A DNA stretch of 46,193 nucleotides from an uncultured Campylobacter sp. (GTDB taxonomy: Bacteria; Campylobacterota; Campylobacteria; Campylobacterales; Campylobacteraceae), in NCBI RefSeq assembly GCF_937981295.1, contig NZ_CALJPC010000077.1:1-46193 (forward strand). Direction: 5' to 3'. The stretch's first letter is position 1. Each line of letters opens with the position of its first letter. The notes beneath the pieces are model-generated. The model made no database searches and was not told where the DNA came from. It worked only from the letters and a program-made list of their open reading frames with translations. Positions 23,863-31,682 of this stretch are shown here, piece by piece. The translations under genes and the position numbers were made by a program.

Positions 23863-24906
23863 TTATATTGCTTGGCTTCTTGTAGTTTTATTTCGGAACA
23901 CTTGCTTTAGTATTTTTTTAACTTTGGTAATAATGCTAACGTCCTCGCTAGGAACTTTCTTTCTTATAGTTTTAATGCAAGAATCGCCGACATCGCCGCA
24001 ATTGCTAACCGTGCGGTCAAATTTCACATAAGCATATTTGCCATCGTCAAAAATCAGTTCGCCGTTAATGGATTCATTTTTATCTTTTAGATAAATTTCA
24101 ACATGATCGGAAGCTAAGTTGATAGACTTTAAAATTTTTTTGTAAATATCATTAAGTAATTCGGGGTATAGAGCTACGATTAGTGGAAATAATATATAAG
24201 AGGTACCAATAAATATCGCGCTAAGCGTTGCAAACCATCTTTTGATATCTAAAGCTGTATATGAAATGGCAATTATTAAAATTTCGAAGAAAAGAAAAAA
24301 AGAAACAAATAACACGACCTTAAAACCAAATTTTTCAATAAAGCAAATAAACAAGACTATATATACTATTAGAACAAATAAAGCAAGCTTTACTATTTTG
24401 CATTTTTGATAAAAGCAAATAATTAATACAATAATAGACAATATAAAAAATGCAATCAAGTTAAATTTCACAAAAATGGTATTATTATATAACTCATGAC
24501 AATATTTCAAAAATGCAAAAACCATAATAAATGCGTTTGCAATAATGCAAATATGATTCCAAATTTTAGACGATTTATATGTACGTAAATATATACCAAC
24601 AACATAAAGTCCGTGAATAACTATTAACAATATACCCAGTGATATACCCAGTGATATACCCACAAGTAAGAAAATCCACATAAAATTTATACTAAAAATT
24701 TCATAACTAAAAAAGCCATTATCTCTCATATATGTCATAGCAAATGTAAAGCTTATAATACTATAGAATGCGGATGCTATTAAGGAAGTCAATTTTACAA
24801 TCGGCGAAATTTTCTCATAAAATTCTTTTAGCTCGTCAATAATATTTTTAGAGTTTTCAGGCATATTTCTAGGATTTTCAGATATATCTTTCGTATTATC
24901 AGCCAT
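23863..24906 (-). CDS. Hypothetical multi-pass membrane protein, low GC
   Basis: 347 residues from the ATG at 24906 (GGGAGAAAGAT before it); a start at 24933 is possible but lacks an RBS. N-terminal ~35 residues are polar (DISENPRNMPENSKN). Eight or so hydrophobic helices follow, in which GISLGISLGIL comes from a tandem 12-bp repeat at 24631-24662. The C-terminal ~80 residues are soluble and include IFDDGKYAYVKFDR and two cysteines. A/T content is much higher than in flanking genes, which points to recent transfer. No family recognised; the C-terminal part may be a small beta-domain. Confidence 0.65.
   Translation of the reverse strand: MADNTKDISENPRNMPENSKNIIDELKEFYEKISPIVKLTSLIASAFYSIISFTFAMTYMRDNGFFSYEIFSINFMWIFLLVGISLGISLGILLIVIHGLYVVGIYLRTYKSSKIWNHICIIANAFIMVFAFLKYCHELYNNTIFVKFNLIAFFILSIIVLIICFYQKCKIVKLALFVLIVYIVLFICFIEKFGFKVVLFVSFFLFFEILIIAISYTALDIKRWFATLSAIFIGTSYILFPLIVALYPELLNDIYKKILKSINLASDHVEIYLKDKNESINGELIFDDGKYAYVKFDRTVSNCGDVGDSCIKTIRKKVPSEDVSIITKVKKILKQVFRNKTTRSQAI
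24631..24662 (-). repeat. Tandem 12-bp repeat within the membrane protein
   Basis: TATACCCAGTGA occurs twice (24631-24642, 24643-24654) followed by a partial third copy. It encodes repeated GISL in a transmembrane helix, and adding or losing a unit would keep the frame. Confidence 0.8.
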
Positions 24907-24988
24907 ATCTTTCTCCCATAAAATACAAATCAATCAAAAAATTATATAAAATTTTACTCATTTTTTCCTCCAAATTTTAAATTTCATC

Positions 24989-26014
24989 CTATCTAAACAC
25001 ATCATCCATCGGCGTACTTTCGCATTTCTTGCGGTCCGCTTCTACCGAGAGTAGGCGAGCTTTGCTTTCGTCTAAAATTTTTGGTGTAATAACAAGCCCC
25101 GGCAAATCTAAGGAATTTACGGCGTGCTTGCCGGCAAATGCCCCCAGGCCTCTGCCAAATATCCCGTTTACGCGCCCGTTCATATCATAAATCTCGCTGC
25201 CGTCGCAGTGAAAGACATTGCCGGAGATGCACTCGCATTTAAGCCCATCCGCAGCCTCTGTGTATCTGTAATCCTCGACGTAAAGCGCACCGCTTACACC
25301 ACGGACGCTACTAATGGGATTGTAAATTAACACGGCTAGAATTTCATTCTTTTGCGGATTTGAGATCTCCCACTCCACGGCGCGATATGAGCTAAGCAGC
25401 AGCACGATGGGCTTATCGGATTTGGCTAAATTTAGCTTGACGCGATTATTCATCTGCGCGCTTTCGTAGATCGCGCCCAGCCACAGGTCGTAGTCCTTAT
25501 CCGCAGGGATCTTAGCTACGGCGTCCTTTTGACGATAAAAGGGCTCTACATCTTTAAAATCCACGAAAAGCTCGCTAGAATGCGCGTCATTTAAAAACCA
25601 CGCTTCGATCTTGTGCTTGCCCTTGCTAAATTTATACGTAAGCGGGCGCTTTTGATTGCTAGATGTCCCACCCAGCACGTCCGTGCCATCCACGGCGATT
25701 ACCAGCGTAGACCAGCCGTAATCTCCTAGCACCATCTTTTCGACATCTGCGTCGAAATTAAACTCACCGACCCAATACGCCATAAGATTTGGAGATGGAA
25801 TTTCATGGAAGGAATTTCCTTCGTAATTGACGCTGATGCGATCGACGTTTTCAGAGAAAACCACCTTTTTAGGCTCATCTTTATTCAGATAAAACGCCAA
25901 AAACTTATCCTGCGGGATCTGCGCGTCCGCGGTAATCTCTTTCGCCCATTTTTGCATATTGCTCTCTTGCGCGAATGCCGCAAATGCAAGCACCAAAATA
26001 ATCAAAAACCTCAT
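24989..26014 (-). CDS. Secreted protein, function unknown
   Basis: 341 residues with an N-terminal signal peptide (RFLIILVLAFAAFA, cleavage before QESNMQKW). The mature part reads as beta-rich: LAFYLNKDEPKKVVFSENV, GWSTLVIAVDGTDVL, KGKHKIEAWFLND. The last two recall PA14-like or carbohydrate-binding domains in which a displayed ligand strand is followed by a 'lifts the surface' loop, but I would not assign it. Cysteines near 259, 261 and 269 (KCECISG, HCDG) may form a disulfide or bind metal. ATG at 26014 follows GAAAGGTC. Its start overlaps a small ORF on the same strand. Confidence 0.65.
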   Translation of the reverse strand: MRFLIILVLAFAAFAQESNMQKWAKEITADAQIPQDKFLAFYLNKDEPKKVVFSENVDRISVNYEGNSFHEIPSPNLMAYWVGEFNFDADVEKMVLGDYGWSTLVIAVDGTDVLGGTSSNQKRPLTYKFSKGKHKIEAWFLNDAHSSELFVDFKDVEPFYRQKDAVAKIPADKDYDLWLGAIYESAQMNNRVKLNLAKSDKPIVLLLSSYRAVEWEISNPQKNEILAVLIYNPISSVRGVSGALYVEDYRYTEAADGLKCECISGNVFHCDGSEIYDMNGRVNGIFGRGLGAFAGKHAVNSLDLPGLVITPKILDESKARLLSVEADRKKCESTPMDDVFR

Positions 26015-26228
26015 TACCGACCTTTCTTATTTCGTATAAAAGTAAAATCCCTAAACCTAAAAGCCCTGGGCTTAGGGATTTTGCCGCTTTAGCTCCCTGC
26101 CTATACGAATAAAATTCCAACTGCTTAAATGTCAGCTGCACGAGAAATTTCCTTCCGCAATCACTACAGATAAAATTCCATCCCGAATAAGCTCTACAGA
26201 GGCTTTCGCAGATAAGCTCCACCGCCAT
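25905..26228 (-). CDS. Small ORF with possible zinc-ribbon start
   Basis: 107 residues. The part outside the next gene (residues 1-~70) looks protein-like: CESLCRAYSG and FICSDCGRKF give a CX3C...CX2C arrangement suitable for zinc, then TFKQLEFYSYRQGAK and a hydrophobic stretch SPGLLGLGILLLYEI. The remaining ~37 residues overlap the start of the secreted-protein gene in another frame. It may be a real short gene, or one whose 3' end was lost when the downstream gene moved in. RBS is weak. Family not recognised. Confidence 0.35.
   Translation of the reverse strand: MAVELICESLCRAYSGWNFICSDCGRKFLVQLTFKQLEFYSYRQGAKAAKSLSPGLLGLGILLLYEIRKVGNEVFDYFGACICGIRAREQYAKMGERDYRGRADPAG
26044..26082 (-). terminator. 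Perfect 11-bp inverted repeat, terminator-like
   Basis: AAAATCCCTAA (26044-26054) and TTAGGGATTTT (26072-26082) are exact reverse complements around a 17-nt loop that holds a second small palindrome (GCCCTGGGC). Read on either strand the stem ends in TTTT. It lies inside the small ORF and 30 bp upstream of the secreted-protein start, so it might attenuate the downstream gene. Confidence 0.4.
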
Positions 26229-26882
26229 AAAGCCCGGCGAAATAAAATTTAAACCAGTGCAATGCTACGGCTACCGCTAAAAAGCTAGGCGCGATAAAAT
26301 TTCAAGCCTAAAATTCATATTTTAAAGCCCCATCTTAAAATTTTAAAACAAAGTTTTAGCGATAAATTTTGCATTTTGAAATTCCGCGGCAAAGCTTTAT
26401 GCTTAAAATTTTACATTTAAAACTCCAAGGCGGAATTCTACGGCAAATTTTACCTCGTTGAATTGCGCGTTTGGAATTTAACTTCCGCCGCAAAATTTCA
26501 CGCTTAGAATTTTATATAAAATCTCACGCAACGAAGCTTGGACAAAATTTAGCTCGAAATTTCAAGCTTTAAAATTTAATGCTACAACCTCTGCACGAAA
26601 TTCTATACACAAAAATTTTACTGGCGCCATAAAATTTCGCGGCAAAATCGCAGCGAAATTTTAACGCAGAATTTCGAGCTATAAAATTCAGCGTGAAATT
26701 TTACCCGCTAAATTTACGGGCAAAATTCTATGACGGATTGCATATCTGAATTTTGCGAGCATTATAAAATTTGCAGCGAAATTAGGCGTGAAATTCCAAA
26801 CTATTAAATTCCACGTTGAATTTCAATCTGCAAAATTTACGAGAAATTCCACGCGAAATTTGACGCCGCACCCGCCAAAGCC
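26229..26882. repeat. Dense AAATTT repeat field
   Basis: No gene. I count 18 AAATTT words between 26221 and 26880 (about one per 37 bp), most in the setting GCG(N)AAAATTT(N)A(C/G)GC, plus several GAATTT variants. The linkers are 10-25 bp and vary, so this is a degenerate array of short palindromes rather than a clean tandem repeat. This is the densest field in the window. Confidence 0.75.
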
Positions 26883-27977
26883 CTAATTCGAGCAGGCGCT
26901 CTTGCCGTCCATCACCGGCTGGATCGCGGAGTTGTCCGCCAGATCCTCGCGATCGATCTTTTCGATCTTTTCCCACAGCTTGCGCGCGGCATCTTCGTAG
27001 CGCTTCGCACTTAAAGAATCGGGCGCGTAGAAGCTTACCGGCTTGCCGCTGTCGCCGCCCTCTCGGATAGCGATCTCGATCGGGATCTCGCCGATTACTT
27101 CGGTGTTGTATCGCTGCGCCAGCTTTTGCGCGCCGCCGCGACCGAAGATATCGTACTCCTTGCCGTTATCCGGGCAGATGAAGCCGCTCATATTCTCGAT
27201 AAGGCCTGCGATCGGGATGTGGAGCTTTTCGAACATATCAAGCCCGCGCGCGCTGTCGTCCAGCGCGACCGTCTGCGGCGTCGTGACGCACACGCCCGCC
27301 GTCACCGGCACGCTCTGAGCGAGCGTAAGCTGCGCGTCGCCCGTACCCGGAGGCATATCCAAAAACAACACGTCCAGATCGCTCCACGCCACGTCTTTTA
27401 GCAGCTGCTCGATCGCCTTCATTATCATCGAGCCGCGCCAGATGAGGCTCGCGCCCTCCTCCATCAGCACGCCCATGCTCATCATCTCCACGCCGTGGCT
27501 TAAGATCGGCTTTAGCTTCTGCCCCACGACGCTTGCTTGCGTCTTATCCTCGCCCAACATTCGCGGCAGATTCGGCCCGTAGATATCGGCATCCAAAATC
27601 CCCACTCTCTTGCCGAGCTTTGCCGTGCTGATGGCTAAATTTAGCGTCGTCGTGCTCTTGCCTACGCCGCCCTTGCCGCTGCTGATCATCACGAAATGCT
27701 TGATCTGCGGCGCGATATTTTTGCCGCTGCGAGAGTTGCTCTTTTCCTCGGCAATCTTGGGCTGTTTGATTAAAATTTCCACGTCCGCCCCTAGCGCCTT
27801 TTGCGCCGCCGATCTGAGCTCTGCGGCGATCTCAGGCTTGGCGCTCGGGATTTCGATCCCTACGAAAATTCTATCGCCGATCTCGACCTCTTTTACAAAT
27901 CCAAAATCCACGATGCTTTTAGAAAAGCCCGGATAGATCACGCTTTTAAGCAAATTTAAGACTTCGTCTTTACTCAT
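26883..27977 (-). CDS. mrp: Mrp/ApbC-type Fe-S cluster carrier ATPase
   Basis: A 364-residue cytoplasmic P-loop protein that carries Fe-S clusters to target enzymes. The N-terminal ~90 residues are the MIP18-like domain (LLKSVIYPGFSKSIVDFGFV); the P-loop SSGKGGVGKSTTTLNLA starts near 112, followed by VGILDADIYGPNLPRMLG and FLDMPPGTGDAQLT. The usual CXXC near ENMSGF is here CPDNG, with only the first cysteine, a variant I believe occurs in epsilonproteobacteria. Its ATG overlaps the thiC stop (ATGA). In C. jejuni mrp also lies next to ispDF; its place here after thiC suggests help in maturing the ThiC cluster. Confidence 0.95.
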   Translation of the reverse strand: MSKDEVLNLLKSVIYPGFSKSIVDFGFVKEVEIGDRIFVGIEIPSAKPEIAAELRSAAQKALGADVEILIKQPKIAEEKSNSRSGKNIAPQIKHFVMISSGKGGVGKSTTTLNLAISTAKLGKRVGILDADIYGPNLPRMLGEDKTQASVVGQKLKPILSHGVEMMSMGVLMEEGASLIWRGSMIMKAIEQLLKDVAWSDLDVLFLDMPPGTGDAQLTLAQSVPVTAGVCVTTPQTVALDDSARGLDMFEKLHIPIAGLIENMSGFICPDNGKEYDIFGRGGAQKLAQRYNTEVIGEIPIEIAIREGGDSGKPVSFYAPDSLSAKRYEDAARKLWEKIEKIDREDLADNSAIQPVMDGKSACSN

Positions 27978-29281
27978 TCTTTCTCCTTATTTTCGGTTAA
28001 ATTTCTACTGATTTTATATGCGCAAAATTTCGGCCCGCACATCGAGCAAAACTCCGCGCCCTTGTAAATTTCATCACCCAGGCTCTCGTCGTGCAGCTCG
28101 CGCGCATGATCTGGATCGAAGCTAAGCTCAAACTGCCTGTTCCAATCAAAACCATACCTCGCGTCGCTCATCGCGTGATCGCGCTCTATCGCGCCCGCTT
28201 TGCCTAGCGCGACGTCCGCGGCGTGAGCGGCGATTTTATGCGCGATGATGCCCTCTCTGACGTCGCTTGCATTGGGAAGCCCCAAATGCTCCTTGGGCGT
28301 TACGTAGCAGAGCATACTGGCGCCGCAATACGCAGCCATCGTCCCACCGATAGCCGAGCTGATATGATCGTAGCCCGCGCCGATGTCGGTGGGAAGCGGC
28401 CCCAGCACGTAAAACGGCGCGTCGCGGCAGATCTTGCGCTCTAGCTGCATATTAAGCTCGATCTCGTTAAACGGAATGTGCCCCGGACCCTCGATCATCA
28501 CCTGCACGTTTTTTTCATTCGCGCGCAGGGCTAGCTCGCCTAAAATTTCAAGCTCGCTAAGCTGCGCCCTATCGGTCGCATCGTATAAGCAACCGGGGCG
28601 CAAGCCGTCGCCCAGAGATAGCGATACGTCGTAAGCGGCGCAGATATTGCAAATTTCATCAAACGCTTCGTAGAAGGGGTTTTGCTTGTGAAATTTCATC
28701 ATCCACGACGCTATCAGCGAGCCGCCTCTGCTTACGATACCCATCTTGCGACGGGACAGCAGCGGCATAAACTCGAGCTTAAAACCCGCATGGATCGTGA
28801 AATAATCCACCCCCTGCCGCGCCTGCTTCTCGATCGTGCTAAGAATAGCGCTCGTTTTTAAATTTTTAATATCGCCCAGCTCATGGATCATCTGATAGAT
28901 CGGCACCGTGCCTATGGGTACGGGCGAGCGCTCGATTATCGCGGCGCGGATCTCGTCCAAATCGCCGCCCGTGCTTAGATCCATTACCGTATCGGCGCCG
29001 TATTTTAAGCAGGCTTCGAGCTTTTCCAGCTCGCCCTCGATATCGCTCGTCGTGCCCGAGGAGCCGATGTTTGCGTTGATCTTGCACCGCAGCGCACGTC
29101 CGATGCCGATGGGCTTTAAGCTTTTGTGATTAACGTTTGCGGGGATGATCGCTCTTCCTTGCGCGATCAGATCGCACAAGGCCCGCACGTCCATGCGCTC
29201 GCTTTGCGCGACCTCTCTCATCTGCGGCGTCAGCTCGCCTTTTTTTGCAAAATAGATCTGCGTTACGCAGCTTTCGGTCAT
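27974..29281 (-). CDS. thiC: Phosphomethylpyrimidine synthase
   Basis: Radical SAM enzyme that turns aminoimidazole ribotide into the HMP-P pyrimidine of thiamine. 435 residues, the short bacterial form without the N-terminal extension seen in E. coli. The Fe-S motif is at the C-terminus: CX2CX4C at Cys412, Cys415 and Cys420 (CSMCGPKFC). Other family blocks: NIGSSGTTSDIEGEL, ADTVMDLSTGGDL, ERSPVPIGTVPIYQ, FTIHAGF, GDGLRPGC and MIEGPGHIPF. ATG at 29281 follows GCGAGGCG. It is the first gene of a thiC-mrp operon and is divergent from ispDF. I found no TPP riboswitch in the 218-bp leader. Confidence 0.97.
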   Translation of the reverse strand: MTESCVTQIYFAKKGELTPQMREVAQSERMDVRALCDLIAQGRAIIPANVNHKSLKPIGIGRALRCKINANIGSSGTTSDIEGELEKLEACLKYGADTVMDLSTGGDLDEIRAAIIERSPVPIGTVPIYQMIHELGDIKNLKTSAILSTIEKQARQGVDYFTIHAGFKLEFMPLLSRRKMGIVSRGGSLIASWMMKFHKQNPFYEAFDEICNICAAYDVSLSLGDGLRPGCLYDATDRAQLSELEILGELALRANEKNVQVMIEGPGHIPFNEIELNMQLERKICRDAPFYVLGPLPTDIGAGYDHISSAIGGTMAAYCGASMLCYVTPKEHLGLPNASDVREGIIAHKIAAHAADVALGKAGAIERDHAMSDARYGFDWNRQFELSFDPDHARELHDESLGDEIYKGAEFCSMCGPKFCAYKISRNLTENKEKE

Positions 29282-29310
29282 TTTCGCCTCGCTTACTTAA
29301 AAATGCGCGT

Positions 29311-29318
29311 ATAATATA
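29311..29318 (-). promoter_or_regulatory. Possible -10 region of thiC
   Basis: The minus strand reads TATATTAT about 30 bases before the thiC ATG. Upstream is A/T-rich. The -10 match is good but not perfect. Confidence 0.4.
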
Positions 29319-29466
29319 ACAAATTTCATTAATCCTTACTTTTCTTTTGCCGTTTATTTTCGTAACGTAGGATGAAATTTTACCGTCGTGCCGCGTAAAT
29401 TTATGCCTAAGCTTAAGATATTTCAGCGCGCAAGCCGCAATTAATTTTGCTTTCATTTTTAATACG

Positions 29467-29472
29467 TATAAT
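29467..29472 (+). promoter_or_regulatory. -10 box of the ispDF operon
   Basis: Exact TATAAT, 28 bases upstream of the TTG start, with a T-rich stretch (TTTTGCTTTCATTTTTAA) where a Campylobacter upstream element is expected. Confidence 0.6.
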
Positions 29473-29499
29473 TTCGTAACAAAATTTCAAGGATAAAAT

Positions 29500-30822
29500 T
29501 TGAAAGATATATCGCTGATTTTGCTCGCCGCGGGCGATTCGAGCAGGTTTGAGCTGAGCGTCAAAAAGCAGTGGCTGCGCGTGGGCCAGCTGCCGCTTTG
29601 GCAATACGTCGCGCAGAGCATTGCGCGGGCGCACCCATTTAAAAAAATCGTAATCGCCGTAAACGAGGAGGACGTGAGCTATTGCGAGCGCCTCTATGCC
29701 TGCAGCCTGGCCTCGGCGCGCGGCGAAAGCGCGAAGTGCGACACGAGCGAGTATAAATTTCAAAGCAAGCAGGACGGGATCGAATGCAGCGCAGACGATC
29801 TAAACGACGCAAGCAAGCCGCGGGGCGCGGAAAATTTTAAAGCTCAAGTCGAATGCGACGCAGATGAATGTGGCTCTGCAAATTTAAAATTTCACTTCGC
29901 CCCCGGTGGTGCAAATCGCCAAAGCTCGCTAAAAAACGCGCTGCAGCTCGTAGATAGCGAACTCGTGCTCGTAAGCGACGTAGCCCGCGCGCAAATTTCG
30001 CCAGGGCTGATCTCCTCGCTGATACGAAATTTAGGCAGCGCGGACTGCATCAGCCCCTATCTTGGCGTAAACGACACGACCTATCTCGGCGAGGACGTAG
30101 TTAAGAGGGAGGAGCTACGCCTCATCCAAACGCCGCAGCTTTCGCGCACGGCGCTACTTAAAAAGGCGCTTGAAGGAAGCGAAATTTTTACCGACGACAG
30201 CGCGGCAGTCGGCAGCGCAGGCGGACGGTTGGAATTTATAAAAGGCGAAGCGGGCGCGCTTAAGATCACGCGAGTAAGCGATCTGGCGGCGTTAAATTTA
30301 AAACCCTGCTCGCGCGATATTTTTTGCGGTACGGGTTACGACGTGCATGCGCTTGAAAAAGGCGCGGGCATCGTGCTCGGCGGCGTGCAGATCCCGTGCG
30401 AGTTCGCGCTGATCGCACACAGCGACGGCGACGTAGCGATCCACGCCCTAATCGACGCTATTTGCGGTGCGGCGATGCTGGGCGATATCGGCGAGCTCTT
30501 CCCAGACAGCGACGCTAAATTTAAAGGCGCGGATAGCAAGGAGCTGTTACGAAATGTAATGCGGCGCGTCAGAGGCTACGGCTATGAACTCGTAAACGCC
30601 GATATTACGATCATCGCGCAGCGCCCGAAGATCGGTGCTTACAAAGCGCAGATGCAGGAGGTTTTAAGCGAAATTTTAAACTGCGCCCGCGTCAATGTCA
30701 AAGCGACCACGACCGAAGGGCTGGGATTTGCGGGCAGAAGCGAGGGCATCGCCGCGCAGGCTGCGGTAAATTTAAAATTTTACGACTGGCAAAAGCACGC
30801 AGCAAAGGCGCAGGACGTATGA
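29500..30822 (+). CDS. ispDF: Bifunctional IspD/IspF with ~60-residue insert in IspD
   Basis: Two steps of the methylerythritol phosphate route to isoprenoids: CDP-ME synthesis (IspD) and cyclisation to MEcPP (IspF). 440 residues; comparable fusions are ~370. IspD spans 1-~265: LLAAGDSSRF (nucleotide loop), KKQW, then a low-complexity insert at ~67-130 (SARGESAKCDTSEYK, DDLNDASKPRGAENFKAQ), resuming at GGANRQSSLKNAL and VLVSDVARA. IspF begins ~278 with GTGYDVHAL (metal ligands), HSDGDVAIHALIDA, LGDIGELFPD and KATTTEGLGF. TTG start at 29500 follows AAGGATAA. The stop overlaps the next ATG (ATGA). Confidence 0.95.
   Translation: MKDISLILLAAGDSSRFELSVKKQWLRVGQLPLWQYVAQSIARAHPFKKIVIAVNEEDVSYCERLYACSLASARGESAKCDTSEYKFQSKQDGIECSADDLNDASKPRGAENFKAQVECDADECGSANLKFHFAPGGANRQSSLKNALQLVDSELVLVSDVARAQISPGLISSLIRNLGSADCISPYLGVNDTTYLGEDVVKREELRLIQTPQLSRTALLKKALEGSEIFTDDSAAVGSAGGRLEFIKGEAGALKITRVSDLAALNLKPCSRDIFCGTGYDVHALEKGAGIVLGGVQIPCEFALIAHSDGDVAIHALIDAICGAAMLGDIGELFPDSDAKFKGADSKELLRNVMRRVRGYGYELVNADITIIAQRPKIGAYKAQMQEVLSEILNCARVNVKATTTEGLGFAGRSEGIAAQAAVNLKFYDWQKHAAKAQDV
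29698..29889 (+). repeat. In-frame low-complexity insert within IspD
   Basis: About 62 codons, rich in Ser, Ala, Asp, Glu and Cys, between the strand VIAVNEEDV and the conserved GGANRQSS loop. Three separate Cys/Asp themes (KCDTSE, IECSADD, VECDADECG) suggest an internal repeat of ~30 residues. Confidence 0.7.
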
Positions 30823-31682
30823 AAATTTTAATCATCGAGAGCGAAAGCTATCTTGCTCAAAGCATCGCAAACAAGCTCGGCGCGCTGGGGCATGAATGCA
30901 CTAACGCGGCGAGTTTGGCGACCGCGGCGGGCCTTGCGGAGGAGTTTGAGGCGGTGCTGCTCTCTACGAGCTGGAGCGGCGCGAGCTTTTATCCGCTGAT
31001 CGAGAAATTTAGGCGCTCGATTATAATTTTGATGGTCGCCTACGTCGATAGCGAAACGGTGCTAAACCCAGTAAAAGCGGGCGCGACGGATTATATCCAA
31101 AAGCCATTTATGATAGAGGAGCTCATCAAAAAGATCGAGCACTACGCGCAGTTTCGCTCGCTAAAATCGCAAAACGAAGCCTACGAAGCACTGCTTAAAG
31201 AAGCCTCCCTTTCGTGCGAAATACCGCATACGCGTTTGGCGCAGATAAAATTCCCGCTTCTTTTACGCGGCGATGCGGCAGCGCGAGCTGCGGCGGTATT
31301 TAAGATCGCACTCGCGCTAAAATCGCGCCTTAAAATTCTATCCGCGCAAAGCCCTGAGCCGCTAGAACGCGGCGCGGAGATTTTTTACGCACCAGATTTT
31401 GATAGCCTAAGCGGCGCACAGAAGGAAAAATTTCTAAGCAAAACCAAATCCATGCGTATAATCGCCGGATCCATCGGCGCGCAAAAGGGCTTTAACGACG
31501 AAATTACGCTTGGCAGCAGCAAAGAACGCAGTGAAATTTTAAGCATCGAAGAATACGTAAAGCTCACGATCGTAGCGCACCAAGACGAGTATTTCGACTC
31601 CGATCTGGCGGCGGCACTTGGGATTTCGCGAAAATCGCTTTGGGAGAAAAGGAAAAAATATGGCATCGCAAGAAAAAAATAG
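30819..31682 (+). CDS. HP1021/Cj1608-type orphan regulator with pseudo-receiver
   Basis: 287 residues. The N-terminal ~110 residues have a receiver fold (MKILIIESESYLAQSIANKL ... GATDYIQKPFMIEELIKKI), but the acidic pocket is altered: ESE near residue 7-9 and, where the phosphorylated Asp should be at the end of strand 3 (EAVLLSTSWSG), Ser/Thr. The C-terminus is a Fis/NtrC-like helix-turn-helix (DLAAALGISRKSLWEKRKKYGI). This architecture and the place between ispDF and the ATP-sulfurylase-like gene match HP1021 of Helicobacter and Cj1608 of Campylobacter, phosphorylation-independent regulators tied to redox or energy metabolism and to oriC binding. Overlaps ispDF by 4 bases and the next gene by 23. 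Confidence 0.88.
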   Translation: MKILIIESESYLAQSIANKLGALGHECTNAASLATAAGLAEEFEAVLLSTSWSGASFYPLIEKFRRSIIILMVAYVDSETVLNPVKAGATDYIQKPFMIEELIKKIEHYAQFRSLKSQNEAYEALLKEASLSCEIPHTRLAQIKFPLLLRGDAAARAAAVFKIALALKSRLKILSAQSPEPLERGAEIFYAPDFDSLSGAQKEKFLSKTKSMRIIAGSIGAQKGFNDEITLGSSKERSEILSIEEYVKLTIVAHQDEYFDSDLAAALGISRKSLWEKRKKYGIARKK

